Assembly (NCBI GenBank): GCA_030055515.1
Contig: JASFYI010000003.1
Coordinates: 1 to 64,000 of the forward strand
DNA from: Methanolinea sp.
GTDB lineage: Archaea; Halobacteriota; Methanomicrobia; Methanomicrobiales; Methanospirillaceae
Direction of reading: 5' to 3'
Length of the DNA stretch: 64,000 nt
Below the pieces are notes generated by a model, which did not search any database, had not been told where the DNA came from, and saw only the letters and a program-made list of their open reading frames with translations. Made by a program: the position numbers and the translations under genes. Of this stretch, positions 33,841 through 42,807 are shown in pieces (the stretch's first letter is position 1; every line of letters starts with the position of its first letter).

Positions 33841-34629
33841 ATGACAGAGAGGAAGGAGTGGCCGGAGAACGGGGAACTGGTCGTCTGCACGGTCACCGAC
33901 GTGAAGGACTTCGCGGCGTTCGTCAGCCTCGACGAGTACCCCGGGCGAATCGGCCTCATCCCCATCTCCGAGGTGGCGACCGGCTGGATCAAGTACATCC
34001 GCGACCACGTCCGCGAGGGCCAGAAGGTCGTCTGCAAGGTGCTCCACGTCGACCCCTCCCGAGGGCACATCGACCTCTCGCTCAAGGATGTGAACGAGCA
34101 CCAGCGCCGCGAGAAGATACGGGAATGGAAGAACGAGCAGAAGGCGAAGAAGTGGATCGGCTTTGCCGCGGCGGCCGCGGGTGAGAAGGCCGAGGACATC
34201 GAGGCTGCCATCTACTCCCGGTACGGCGACCTCTACTCGGTCTTCGAGGACATCGTCGCGGGCGAGGACATCGCGGCGTCCCTCCCCCTCTCCCCCGCCG
34301 CCCTCTCCGCGCTCGTGCAGGTCGCCCGCGAGAACGTGAAGATCCCGCGCGTGGAGGTCACGGGGACGCTCGTCCTCACCTCGGACAAGCCCGACGGCGT
34401 GAACATCATCAGGCGGGCACTCCGTTCCGCGGAGCCCAAGATCCCGAACGTCGAGATCGAGCTCACGTACCTCGGTGCCCCCAACTACCGGATCAAGGTG
34501 ACGGCCGACAACTACAAGGCTGCCGAGAAGGCGATCGAGAAGGCTGCCTCCGCGGCCATCGGGGTCATCGAGCGTGCCGGCGGCGTGGGCAAGTTCGTGA
34601 AGAAACCAAAGTCCGGGAAGGTCACATGA
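33841..34629 (+). CDS. eif2a: Translation initiation factor aIF2 subunit alpha
   Basis: 262 residues: S1-type OB domain first (GELVVCTVTDVKDFAAFVSL, GHIDLSLKDVNEHQRREK), a helical middle, and a C-terminal alpha/beta domain (VEVTGTLVLTSDKPDGVNIIRRAL). Together with beta and gamma it carries initiator tRNA to the ribosome. Ends overlapping the nop10 start by ATGA. Confidence 0.95.
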   Translation: MTERKEWPENGELVVCTVTDVKDFAAFVSLDEYPGRIGLIPISEVATGWIKYIRDHVREGQKVVCKVLHVDPSRGHIDLSLKDVNEHQRREKIREWKNEQKAKKWIGFAAAAAGEKAEDIEAAIYSRYGDLYSVFEDIVAGEDIAASLPLSPAALSALVQVARENVKIPRVEVTGTLVLTSDKPDGVNIIRRALRSAEPKIPNVEIELTYLGAPNYRIKVTADNYKAAEKAIEKAASAAIGVIERAGGVGKFVKKPKSGKVT

Positions 34630-34787
34630 GCGGCAGGCTGAGGCGCTGCCCGCGGGACCGGACGTACACGCTCAAGTCCTCCTGCCCCGCCTGCGGGGAG
34701 CCGACCGTCCCGGCGCATCCCGCGCGTTTCTCGCCCGACGACCGTCTCGCCCGGTACAGGAGGATCGCACGCGGATGGACGACATAA
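34626..34787 (+). CDS. nop10: Ribosome biogenesis / H/ACA RNP protein Nop10
   Basis: 53 residues, reading MSGRLRRCPRDRTYTLKSSC followed by PACG and HPARFSPDDRLARYRR. CxxxxxxxxxxxC...CxxC zinc ribbon and the SPDDxxxxYR end are diagnostic of archaeal Nop10, part of the pseudouridylation complex with Cbf5, Gar1 and L7Ae. Easily missed because it is so short. Overlaps aIF2-alpha by 4 bases at its start and the PAC2 gene by 13 at its end. Confidence 0.93.
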   Translation: MSGRLRRCPRDRTYTLKSSCPACGEPTVPAHPARFSPDDRLARYRRIARGWTT

Positions 34788-35527
34788 CCGTCACGTTCAC
34801 GGGGGGCGACCCGGAGGATTTCAGGGCGCCGGTCCTGATCGAGGGGCTGCCGGGGATCGGGCACGTCGGCAAGCTCGTCGCCGAGCACATGATCCACGAG
34901 CTCTCGGCGCGCAAGGTCGCCGTGATCGAGTCGATCTACTTCCCCCCGCAGGTCATCATCCTCGAGAACGGGACGGTCCGGCTCGCGAACAACGAGGTGT
35001 ACCACGCCGAGGCCGGGGGGAAACGGCTCCTCTTCCTCGTCGGCGACTACCAGAGCACATCGGGCGAGGGGCACTACCTCCTCGCCGACGCGTACCTCTC
35101 CCTCGCCCGCGACCTCGGCGTCGGGAGGGTCTACACGCTCGGGGGCTACGGTGTCGGGCACCTCGTGGACGTCCCGAGGGTCCTTGCGGCTGTCAACCGG
35201 GAGGAACTCAGGGCCGAGGTCGAGGCCGCGGGCGCGGTCATCAGCCCTGACGAGCCGGGAGGGGGCATCGTCGGGGCCGCGGGGCTGCTCCTGGGGCTCG
35301 GCACGAAGTACGGCATGGAGGGGATCTGCCTCATGGGCGAGACGAGCGGGTACCTCGTGGACCCTAAAAGCGCCGCGCGCGTCCTCTCGGTGCTCTGCAC
35401 GCTCCTCGAAATCGAGGTCGACGCGACCACCCTCGAGGAGCGGGGGCGCGAGCTTGAGCACGTGATAGAGAGGCTGGTCGACACGGAGAGGAGCATGCGC
35501 GACGAGGAACTCCGGTACTTCGTCTGA
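34775..35527 (+). CDS. PAC2-family proteasome assembly chaperone-like protein
   Basis: 250 residues: LIEGLPGIGHVGKLVAEHMI at the start, LVGDYQSTSGEGHYLLAD, YTLGGYGVGH and LMGETSGYLVDPKSA. This matches the archaeal PbaB/PAC2 family, thought to act as proteasome-type assembly chaperones or ATP-independent chaperones. Follows nop10 in the conserved translation operon. Confidence 0.87.
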   Translation: MDDITVTFTGGDPEDFRAPVLIEGLPGIGHVGKLVAEHMIHELSARKVAVIESIYFPPQVIILENGTVRLANNEVYHAEAGGKRLLFLVGDYQSTSGEGHYLLADAYLSLARDLGVGRVYTLGGYGVGHLVDVPRVLAAVNREELRAEVEAAGAVISPDEPGGGIVGAAGLLLGLGTKYGMEGICLMGETSGYLVDPKSAARVLSVLCTLLEIEVDATTLEERGRELEHVIERLVDTERSMRDEELRYFV

Positions 35528-35533
35528 ACCGGC

Positions 35534-36658
35534 ATGGATCTCCCCTGCGACCTGCACGTCCACTCCCTTTTTTCCATCGCCACGTCGCGGAAGATGGTCC
35601 CCGCCGCGATCCTCGGCGCGTGCAGGGTAAAGGGCCTTTCCGCCGTCGGGAGCGGCGACGCGTTCCACCCCGCGTGGCGCAGGATGTGGGGGGAAGCGCT
35701 CCCCCGGGAAGGGGGGGCGGACACCTGCGTCGTCCCCTCCGCCGAGGTCGAGGACAGGGACCGCGTCCACCACCTCGTCCTGATGGAGGATTTCCCGTCG
35801 TTCCGTGACCTCGCGCGGGACCTCTCGATCTCTGCGCCGCAGGTCGGGTCCACGGGCCGCCCGAGGCTCCCCCTCACGGGGGAGGAGATCGCGCGGGCCG
35901 TGCACGGGAGGGGAGGGCTCGTCGGCCCGGCCCACGCGTTCACCCCGTGGACGTCCCTCTACGCGGTGCACGACAGCATTGCCGACTGCTACGGGGGCGA
36001 GCAGCCTGACTTCCTCGAGCTCGGGCTCTCCGCCGACACCTCGTACGGCGCGGGGATCCCGCACCTCTCCGGCATCCCGTTCATCTCGAGTTCCGACGCC
36101 CACGGCCCCGACACGTGGAGAATCGGGCGGGAGTTCGTCGTCCTCTCCGTCCGGGAGGAGACGCCCGCCGGCGTCCTCGACGCCCTGCGGAGGGGGGAGA
36201 TCGTCCGCAACGTCGGGCTGTTCCCCGAGGAGGGGAAGTACAACAGGACGGCGTGCTGCCGGTGCTACCTCCAGTTCGAGGCGGGGGATCCCGCCATCTC
36301 CGGCGGAAAGTGCCCCCGCTGCGGCGGGCGCGTGAAGAAGGGGGTGCGGGACAGGGCGCGCGAGCTCTCGACCGGGACGCCGGGACCAAGGCCGCCCTAC
36401 CTCCACATGGTCCCGCTCGCCGAGATCGTGGCGCGGGTCCTCGGGGTCTCCTCTGCCGGGGCTCGGTCCGTCTCCGCGGTGCACGCGAGGCTCGTCGGGA
36501 CGTTCGGCAACGAGATCGCGGTCCTCACGGAGGTCCCGGTCGCCGAGATCGCGGGCGTCGATCCGGGGGTCGCCGCAGCGGTGGACGCCCTCCGGGCGGG
36601 GAGGGTGGTCCTCTCCCCCGGCGGGGGCGGGAGGTACGGGTCGGTCTCCTTCGCGTGA
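35534..36658 (+). CDS. PHP-domain nuclease, endonuclease Q-like
   Basis: 374 residues. PHP metal-site motifs: DLHVHSLFS at the start, GSGDAFHPAW, SAEVEDRDRVHHLVLM, GPAHAFTPW and SSSDAHGPDTWRIG. A zinc-ribbon insert CCRCYLQFEAGD...CPRCGGRVKKG near residue 238 and a C-terminal helical part complete the layout of archaeal endonuclease Q, which cuts DNA 5' to deaminated bases (hypoxanthine, uracil). Its place after the replication and translation cluster fits DNA repair. A generic PHP phosphoesterase is the alternative. Confidence 0.8.
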   Translation: MDLPCDLHVHSLFSIATSRKMVPAAILGACRVKGLSAVGSGDAFHPAWRRMWGEALPREGGADTCVVPSAEVEDRDRVHHLVLMEDFPSFRDLARDLSISAPQVGSTGRPRLPLTGEEIARAVHGRGGLVGPAHAFTPWTSLYAVHDSIADCYGGEQPDFLELGLSADTSYGAGIPHLSGIPFISSSDAHGPDTWRIGREFVVLSVREETPAGVLDALRRGEIVRNVGLFPEEGKYNRTACCRCYLQFEAGDPAISGGKCPRCGGRVKKGVRDRARELSTGTPGPRPPYLHMVPLAEIVARVLGVSSAGARSVSAVHARLVGTFGNEIAVLTEVPVAEIAGVDPGVAAAVDALRAGRVVLSPGGGGRYGSVSFA

Positions 36659-36712
36659 CGGCGGGGAAACCCCGCATTCCCGGGGAAAAACGAGAAAATC
36701 CCATCCAATGCA

Positions 36713-36721
36713 AAGATTTTA
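36713..36721 (+). promoter_or_regulatory. TATA-like box before the ferredoxin gene
   Basis: AAGATTTTA lies about 28-36 bp before the ATG at 36749, giving the ferredoxin-reductase pair its own promoter. Confidence 0.45.
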
Positions 36722-36748
36722 GGCGACCGTCTCCCAACAGCTACAGGA

Positions 36749-36931
36749 ATGTTGCACATATCTCGGGAAGTCTGCGGGTACTGCGGGTGCTGCGTCTCCG
36801 TCTGCCCGCAGGGGGCGCTCGAGCTGATCGATGCCTACCTCGAGGTCGGCGAGAACTGCACGGGGTGCGGCATCTGCGCGAAGGTATGTCCGCTCGGGGC
36901 ACTGGAGGTGAGGGATGAGGGCGCGGTATGA
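36749..36931 (+). CDS. 2[4Fe-4S] ferredoxin partner of geranylgeranyl reductase
   Basis: 60 residues with two CxxCxxCxxxC motifs, [11 protein letters not shown] and [11 protein letters not shown], so it should carry two 4Fe-4S clusters. It overlaps the geranylgeranyl reductase by 17 bases. In Methanosarcina a ferredoxin encoded beside the reductase is known to be needed for full lipid saturation, so this is probably the electron donor. Confidence 0.9.
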   Translation: MLHISREVCGYCGCCVSVCPQGALELIDAYLEVGENCTGCGICAKVCPLGALEVRDEGAV

Positions 36932-38111
36932 CGTGCTCGTCGTCGGCGGCGGGCCCGGCGGCGCGATCGCCGCGCGGACCGCGGCGAGGGCAGGCCTCTC
37001 CGTCCTCCTCGTGGAGAAACGCCCCGCGATCGGGGCGCCCGTGAGGTGCGCGGAGGGAATCGGCAGGGAGGCGCTCGCCGAGTTCGTGGAGCCCGACCCG
37101 CGGTTCATCTCGGCCGAGCTGAAGGGCGCCGAGATCGTCTCGCCCTCGGGATCCGTCCTCCGCCTCCGGTCCGAGAAGGCAGGGGCCAAGGTGGGCTATA
37201 TCCTCGACAGGAAAGTATTCGACCGCGAGCTCGTCTGGCAGGCGGCAGAAGCGGGGGCAGACGTCGCCGTCAAGACGCGGGCGTCGGCCCCGGTCCTCGA
37301 GGGCGGCGTGGTGAAGGGCGCGGTCCTCAAGCACTGTGGGGAGACGGTGGAGGTCCGCGCGGACGTCGTGATCGCGGCCGACGGCATCGAGTCGAAGTTC
37401 TCGCGGTGGTGCGGGATCGACACGACCGTCCCCGTGCGGGAGATAATGACCTCGGCCCAGTACCTGATGACGGACATCGACATCGACCCGGCCGTCACGG
37501 TCTTCTACGTCGGCAACGCGGTCGCGCCGCAGGGGTACCTGTGGGTCTTCCCAAAAGGGGAGAGGTCCGCGAACGTCGGGATCGGGATCAGCGGGGCAAA
37601 GAGCGGCCCCGGCCACAGGGCCATCGATTACCTCGACCGGTTCGTCGCCTCGAAGTTCCCGGACGGCAAGGCGATCGAGCTCGTGGTGGGAGGGGTCTCG
37701 GTCTGCCAGCCGCTCCCCTGCACGGCCGCGGACGGCCTCATGGTTGTCGGGGACGCCGCGAGGGTCGTTGACCCCCTCACGGGCGGCGGCATCTACAACG
37801 CGATGTTCACGGGCCGCCTCGCGGCGGAGACGGCGGTCTCCGCGGTATCGGCCGGGGACTGCACGAGGGAGGCACTCATGGCGTACGACAGGGGCTGGCG
37901 CGAGTCTTCGGTGGGAAAGACGATCGCGCGGAACTGGCACCTCAAGGAGTACTTCGTGAAGATGTCCGACGAGAAGCTCGACGCCCTGATCAGCTCCGCG
38001 TCGGCGATGGACCTCGACGAGTTCTCCACCCTCACCCTCGTAAAAGAGCTCGTGAAGAGGAACCCGCTGCTCCTCGGCGACCTCGCGAAGCTCTCGTTCC
38101 TATTTCTGTGA
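36915..38111 (+). CDS. Geranylgeranyl reductase (digeranylgeranylglycerophospholipid reductase)
   Basis: 398 residues. FAD-binding [19 protein letters not shown], then [21 protein letters not shown], the substrate-facing [17 protein letters not shown] and the second FAD motif [16 protein letters not shown]. It saturates the prenyl chains of archaeal membrane lipids. Coupled to its ferredoxin. Ends convergent with trkA, overlapping by 12 bases. Confidence 0.93.
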   Translation: MRARYDVLVVGGGPGGAIAARTAARAGLSVLLVEKRPAIGAPVRCAEGIGREALAEFVEPDPRFISAELKGAEIVSPSGSVLRLRSEKAGAKVGYILDRKVFDRELVWQAAEAGADVAVKTRASAPVLEGGVVKGAVLKHCGETVEVRADVVIAADGIESKFSRWCGIDTTVPVREIMTSAQYLMTDIDIDPAVTVFYVGNAVAPQGYLWVFPKGERSANVGIGISGAKSGPGHRAIDYLDRFVASKFPDGKAIELVVGGVSVCQPLPCTAADGLMVVGDAARVVDPLTGGGIYNAMFTGRLAAETAVSAVSAGDCTREALMAYDRGWRESSVGKTIARNWHLKEYFVKMSDEKLDALISSASAMDLDEFSTLTLVKELVKRNPLLLGDLAKLSFLFL

Positions 38112-38768
38112 GGCGCGCAGCTGCTTATTTAAGGTGGCGAGGCACTCCTCCTCTGCCTCCTTCTTCGTGAAGACCGTGATGACGTCGCCGGGCCGGATCT
38201 TCACGTTCCCGCTCGGGATGATCAGCTCGCCCCCGGCCCTCCGTATCGCGATGAAGACGAAGTCCTTCACCTTGAGCTCACGGATCTCGTGGTCGACGAT
38301 GGGCGCGCCCTTCTCCGCGACGACCTCGAATATCGTCCCGCCCGGGATCGACGCGAGCTGCTGCATCTGCGGGTTCTCGGCCCAGTAGTACAGCCTCTGG
38401 GCGACGAGTTCGTCGGGGTTCTCGGATATCTTGACGCCCACCTCGGCAAAGAGGTCGGAGTGTTCCTTCTGGTTCACGATCGAGACGACGTTGGGGACCT
38501 TGAACCTCTTCGCGAGCCAGCAGGTCATGAGGTTCACGGAGTCGTCGCTCGTCGTCGCGACGAGGGCGTCGGCCCTGTCGATCCCGGCGTCCTCGAGGAT
38601 AGACTTGTCGGTCGCGTTCCCCGTGACCGCGAGTACATCGTAGTGTTCCAAGATCTCGCTGCAGCGCTGCTCGTCGCGGTCGATGATCACCACGTTGTTG
38701 CCACGCTCCACCGCGAGCTGGGTGAGACTCCTCCCTATCCCGCCGAGCCCCACGATGATGATGTACAT
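38100..38768 (-). CDS. trkA: TrkA-type K+ transport regulator (RCK domains)
   Basis: 222 residues. TrkA-N Rossmann domain with [13 protein letters not shown], Asp of [10 protein letters not shown] and [10 protein letters not shown] (NAD-binding), then a TrkA-C domain ([22 protein letters not shown]). It gates Trk/Ktr K+ transporters, and no transporter gene is adjacent. It diverges from rnhB across a 57-bp spacer with one AT-rich box. Confidence 0.9.
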   Translation of the reverse strand: MYIIIVGLGGIGRSLTQLAVERGNNVVIIDRDEQRCSEILEHYDVLAVTGNATDKSILEDAGIDRADALVATTSDDSVNLMTCWLAKRFKVPNVVSIVNQKEHSDLFAEVGVKISENPDELVAQRLYYWAENPQMQQLASIPGGTIFEVVAEKGAPIVDHEIRELKVKDFVFIAIRRAGGELIIPSGNVKIRPGDVITVFTKKEAEEECLATLNKQLRASQK

Positions 38769-38794
38769 GCGTACGGGTTACGAGCATCGGGATT

Positions 38795-38804
38795 CAAATA
38801 TTTT
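38795..38804. promoter_or_regulatory. Single AT box serving trkA and rnhB
   Basis: CAAATATTTT lies 22-31 bp before the rnhB ATG (38826) and about 27-36 bp before the trkA ATG (38768). It is nearly symmetric, so it could act as TATA box in both directions. Confidence 0.5.
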
Positions 38805-38825
38805 GCGGGCTGCACAGTACACGCG

Positions 38826-39461
38826 ATGATCTGCGGGGTCGACGAGGCGGGGAAGGGCGCGGTCATCGGTCCCCTCGTGGTCGCCGCCGTGGGCTGTGCG
38901 CACGAGGAGGACCTCGCCTCCCTCGGGGTGAGGGATTCAAAGACGCTCACGCCCCGCCAGCGCGAGGTCCTCGCGGGGGAGATCCGCCGGTCGTTCCCGG
39001 TCGCGACGGTCGTCCTCTCGCCCGCGGAGATCGACGGGCGGGGGACGGGGATGAACGAGCTCGTCGCGAGGTGCCACGCGTCCGCCATCGCGCGGATCTC
39101 GCCCTCCCTCGCCGTCGTGGACGCGTGCGACGTGAACGCGGAGCGGTACGGGGAGATGGTCTCCCGCTTCCTCCCTGTCCCCTGCCGCGTCGTCTCCCGC
39201 CACCACGCCGACCGGGACCACCCCGCGGTCTCTGCCGCGAGCATCGTCGCGAAGGTCGAGAGGGACGGGATCGTGGGCCGCCTCCGGGAGGAGTGGGGGG
39301 ACTTCGGGAGTGGCTACCCGTCGGACCCCGCCACGGTCCGGTTCCTCGCGCGGCACGTCCGGGAGAAGGGGACGGTCCCCCCCATCGCGCGGAGGAGCTG
39401 GGAGACGACGAGGGCGATCGTCTCCCGGGCCGAGCAGAGCGACCTTTCTCCCTTCCTCTAG
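38826..39461 (+). CDS. rnhB: Ribonuclease HII
   Basis: 211 residues. Catalytic acids in ICGVDEAGKGAVIGPLVVAA (Asp6, Glu7), VVDACDVN and ASIVAKVERD. It removes RNA from RNA-DNA hybrids and ribonucleotides misplaced in DNA. Start at 38826 suits a leaderless message from the shared AT box. Confidence 0.94.
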   Translation: MICGVDEAGKGAVIGPLVVAAVGCAHEEDLASLGVRDSKTLTPRQREVLAGEIRRSFPVATVVLSPAEIDGRGTGMNELVARCHASAIARISPSLAVVDACDVNAERYGEMVSRFLPVPCRVVSRHHADRDHPAVSAASIVAKVERDGIVGRLREEWGDFGSGYPSDPATVRFLARHVREKGTVPPIARRSWETTRAIVSRAEQSDLSPFL

Positions 39462-39488
39462 GGGAGAGGCGGGCGGCTCCGTTCCACA

Positions 39489-39497
39489 CTTTTATGT
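39489..39497 (+). promoter_or_regulatory. TATA box for the site-2 protease gene
   Basis: CTTTTATGT lies 25-33 bp before the ATG at 39522. No Shine-Dalgarno site follows. Confidence 0.5.
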
Positions 39498-39521
39498 AGA
39501 TTTCCGCCCCAGTACATCGAA

Positions 39522-40859
39522 ATGCACTGGCTCTTTTGGGTCGCCCTCGCCATCTTCCTCTACGCGGCCGTGGCCGCCTACGCCTATTCCCGCAAGGCGG
39601 CGCTCGCGGGGGAGGGGGCAGGTCACGGCGGGGGAGAGAAGTCGCCGTGGGACGCGGTCGTCTTCTACGGTCCCGTCATGGCCCTCAAGACCGAGCGGGT
39701 CGGTTTCTTCGACAGGTACGCCCGCCACGCCCGGTTCCTGCGGGCCTACGCGACGGTCGGGGTCGCGATGGTCGCCGTCATCTCGGCCGGGATCGCCGCG
39801 ATCCTCTTCCTCTCGGTCCGGCTCACCTTCCTCTTCAAACCGGAGCCGACCGGGATCTACGCGCCCCAGAACATCTTCCTCATCCCCGGGATCAACGAGT
39901 ACGTCCCGTCCACCCTCGCGGTCTGGTTCGCGTTCGTCCTCACGATCGCGGTCCACGAGTGGGGGCACGGCATCCTCTGCCGCGTGGAGAACATCCGGGT
40001 CCGGAGCATGGGGGCCCTCCTCGCGGTCATCCCGGTGGGATTCTTCGTGGAGCCCGACGAGGAGGAGCTCGAGAGGACGCGGGGGATGCCCAAGATCCGC
40101 ATGTTCGGCGCGGGCATCACGAACAACATCGTGGTGGGAATCGCCTGCTTCGTCGCCATGGTCCTGCTCTTCGGGATGGTCGTTCCGACGGAGAGCCCCG
40201 TGATCGCGGGCGTGTACAAGGATTACCCCGCGTGGCAGGCGGGCGTCCCAACCCCGTCCGTGATCGCCGCGATCGACGGCATCCCGGTCGGGAGCAGGGA
40301 CGACGTCTCGCGCATCCTCGCCTCGTCCCGCCCGGGCGACCGGGTCACGCTCACGGTCAGGACGGAGTCGGGGACCGCCGATTACCCGCTCGTCCTCTCG
40401 GAGTGGCCAAAGGAACTCGGGGCCCGCGAGGCGGGGTTCATGGGGATCTCGTACTACGACGGTGCCCTCGTGAAACAGGCGGTCCGCGAGAGCCTCTCTC
40501 TCCCGGGGCTCATCGGGTTCCTCACCATCCCCTTCGACCCCGGCACCGCGGGGAGGGTGCTGCGCGTCCTCGCGTTCGAGACGCCCGAGACGGGGTACTA
40601 CGAGGAGCCGTTCCCGATGTTCTGGGGGATAATCCACCTCCTCTTCTGGTGCGCGTGGATCAACATCAACGTCGGGATATTCAACGCGATCCCGATGGTC
40701 CCCCTCGACGGCGGGTACATCCTGAAGGAGGCAGTGGAGCGGCTCTTCGAGCGGCTCGGCCTTTCGAACCTCGCCCTCCCGGTCGTCTCGCTCGTCTCCT
40801 CCGTGATGGTGGTGATGCTCCTCTCGCTCGTCCTCCTCCCCTACGTCCTCCACATGTGA
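39522..40859 (+). CDS. Site-2 protease family membrane metalloprotease (M50)
   Basis: 445 residues, several membrane helices. Zinc site HEWGH at residues 145-149 and the third ligand in NAIPMVPLDGGYI near 390. A PDZ domain (AWQAGVPTPSVIAAIDGIPV) lies between them in the RseP manner. It cuts membrane-spanning substrates such as anti-regulators. The first 100 residues carry two extra helices before the core. Substrate unknown. Confidence 0.9.
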   Translation: MHWLFWVALAIFLYAAVAAYAYSRKAALAGEGAGHGGGEKSPWDAVVFYGPVMALKTERVGFFDRYARHARFLRAYATVGVAMVAVISAGIAAILFLSVRLTFLFKPEPTGIYAPQNIFLIPGINEYVPSTLAVWFAFVLTIAVHEWGHGILCRVENIRVRSMGALLAVIPVGFFVEPDEEELERTRGMPKIRMFGAGITNNIVVGIACFVAMVLLFGMVVPTESPVIAGVYKDYPAWQAGVPTPSVIAAIDGIPVGSRDDVSRILASSRPGDRVTLTVRTESGTADYPLVLSEWPKELGAREAGFMGISYYDGALVKQAVRESLSLPGLIGFLTIPFDPGTAGRVLRVLAFETPETGYYEEPFPMFWGIIHLLFWCAWININVGIFNAIPMVPLDGGYILKEAVERLFERLGLSNLALPVVSLVSSVMVVMLLSLVLLPYVLHM

Positions 40860-40936
40860 ATTCCCCGCCGGCCCGGCGGGAGTTCCCCGGGGGGAATGCA
40901 TAAGTCCCACCCGTCCCCACACGTACACGACAAGCG

Positions 40937-42151
40937 ATGATCCTCCGGCCCTGCAGGAAAGCCTACGACAACGAGACCCAGAGGACGGCGCCGCCGGAAG
41001 AGACGCTCGCCCGCGTGGAGAAGGTCCTCCCCGCCGCGGGCATCACGCGGGTCGCGGACATCACGAGCCTTGATCGGGTGGGAATCCCCGTCTTCTCGAG
41101 CATCAGGCCCACCGCGGGGAAGGGCGCGATCTCGGTGTACAACGGGAAGGGGGCGACGCCGACGGAGGCGAAGGTCTCCGCGATCATGGAGGGGATCGAG
41201 AGGTACTCTGCCGAGGTCCCCGAGGGGGCGGAACTCCGGTTCGGGAGGTACCCGGACGTCGGGAGGGATGTCCCCGCCCTCGATCCCGCCACCCTGATCC
41301 TCCCGAGGGGGAGGGACCCGGGGATGCAGGTCCACTGGGTGGAAGGGTACGACATCCTCCAAGGGGAGGAGATCCTCGTCCCGGCGAGCGCGGTCTTCCA
41401 CCCCCTCCCCCCGATGTACCCCTCGCTCTTCCGGACGTCGACGAACGGCCTTGCCTCGGGCAACACGGTCGAGGAGGCGGTCTTCCACGCCCTCATGGAG
41501 GTCATCGAGAGGGACGCCTGGTCGCTCGTCGAGGCGAGCCGCGACACCGGCCCCCGCGTGACCGCGGTGAGCGATTGCCTCGCCGCCGACCTCCTCTCGC
41601 GCTTTTCGTCCGCGCAGGTCGAGGTCCACGTGAAGAACATCACGAGCGACCTTGGGATCCCCACGTTCGCGGCGGTCTCGGACGACGCCCAGCTCCGCGA
41701 CCCCGCCCTCCTCACCATCGGGATGGGGACACACACGAGCGCGCGGATCGCGCTCCTCCGGGCCCTCACCGAGGTTGCCCAGAGCCGCCTCACCCAGATC
41801 CACGGCGCCCGGGAGGACACGGACACCGCGGACCTCAAGAGGAGGGCAGGGTACGAGAGGGTGCGGAGGATGAACGCGTACTGGTTCGACGGGAGGGCAG
41901 AAATCCCGTTCGACAGCGTCCCCTCCTGCGACACGGACGACTTCCTCTCCGACATCAGGGTCGCGCTCGATCGGGTACGGGGCGCGGGGCTGGAGAGGGT
42001 CATCGTCGTCGACCTCACGCGCCCCGAGATTGGGGTCCCGGTCGTCCGCGTCATTGTCCCCGGGCTCGAGGTCTTCGCCATGGACCCCGAGAGGATGGGG
42101 GAGAGGTGCCGTGCCGCGCGGAATCGTCGTCTTCCTCGGCCCCAGCTGTGA
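40937..42151 (+). CDS. ycaO: YcaO-family thioamide-forming enzyme (probable McrA thioglycine)
   Basis: 404 residues. YcaO ATP-binding features: SIRPTAGKGAISVYNGKG, KVSAIMEGIERYSAE, GLASGNTVEEAVFHALMEVIERDAW and LTEVAQSRLTQIHG. In methanogens YcaO with TfuA converts a glycine of methyl-coenzyme M reductase alpha subunit into thioglycine, using ATP and sulfide. The tfuA gene overlaps its end by 41 bases. The C-terminus lacks the Pro-rich tail of azoline-forming YcaOs. A TATA-like AATGCATAAG lies about 35 bp upstream. Confidence 0.9.
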   Translation: MILRPCRKAYDNETQRTAPPEETLARVEKVLPAAGITRVADITSLDRVGIPVFSSIRPTAGKGAISVYNGKGATPTEAKVSAIMEGIERYSAEVPEGAELRFGRYPDVGRDVPALDPATLILPRGRDPGMQVHWVEGYDILQGEEILVPASAVFHPLPPMYPSLFRTSTNGLASGNTVEEAVFHALMEVIERDAWSLVEASRDTGPRVTAVSDCLAADLLSRFSSAQVEVHVKNITSDLGIPTFAAVSDDAQLRDPALLTIGMGTHTSARIALLRALTEVAQSRLTQIHGAREDTDTADLKRRAGYERVRRMNAYWFDGRAEIPFDSVPSCDTDDFLSDIRVALDRVRGAGLERVIVVDLTRPEIGVPVVRVIVPGLEVFAMDPERMGERCRAARNRRLPRPQL

Positions 42152-42776
42152 GAGGGAGACCGCGGAGCGGATCCTCCCGGCGGAGTTCCGCCCGCCCGCG
42201 GCGAGGGGGGACATCGCGGCCGCCGCCGGGAGCGGTGCCCAGGTTATCGCGCTGATCGACGGCGTCTTCTTCCAGGAATGCGCGGTCGGGCACCGCGAGA
42301 TCCTCTCCGCCCTCTCGCGGGGCATCCGGGTCATCGGTGCATCGAGCATGGGTGCACTCCGCGCGGCGGAGCTCGACACGCTCGGGATGGAGGGGGTCGG
42401 GCTCATCTACAGGCTGTACAGGGACGGGACCCTCGTCTCGGACGACGAGGTCGCGCTCGTCTACGATCCCGAGACCTTCGCGCCCCTCTCCGAGCCGCTC
42501 GTCAACATCCGCTGCACCCTGCGCAGGGCGAGGGAGTCGGGGATCCTCTCCCGGGACGAGGCGAAGGTACTCCTCGAGTCGGCGCGGTCCCTCTACTTCC
42601 CCGAGAGGACGTACCCGCAGGTCTGCAGGCAGGCGGAGGGGAGGCTTTCTGCGGAGACGTGCCGGCGGTTCCTCGAGTTCGCGCGCGTGCACGCCGTGGA
42701 CCAGAAGAGGGCGGACGCGATAGAGGCACTCGCCGTGGCAAGGGAGCGCGCGCGGGAGGCAGGGGTCCTCGGCTGA
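42111..42776 (+). CDS. tfuA: TfuA-like protein, YcaO partner
   Basis: 221 residues from the GTG at 42111 (PRGIVVFLGPSCERETAERI). Core motifs IALIDGVFFQECAVGHREIL, RVIGASSMGALRAAEL and YRDGTLVSDDEVALVY are typical of TfuA, which is thought to deliver sulfide to YcaO. GGGAGAGGTG lies just before the start. Longer in-frame starts within ycaO are unlikely because that part is Arg/Ser-rich. The overlap implies coupled translation. Confidence 0.88.
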   Translation: MPRGIVVFLGPSCERETAERILPAEFRPPAARGDIAAAAGSGAQVIALIDGVFFQECAVGHREILSALSRGIRVIGASSMGALRAAELDTLGMEGVGLIYRLYRDGTLVSDDEVALVYDPETFAPLSEPLVNIRCTLRRARESGILSRDEAKVLLESARSLYFPERTYPQVCRQAEGRLSAETCRRFLEFARVHAVDQKRADAIEALAVARERAREAGVLG

Positions 42777-42807
42777 AAAATCGGCGGGGAATCGGGGGAG
42801 GGGAGGA

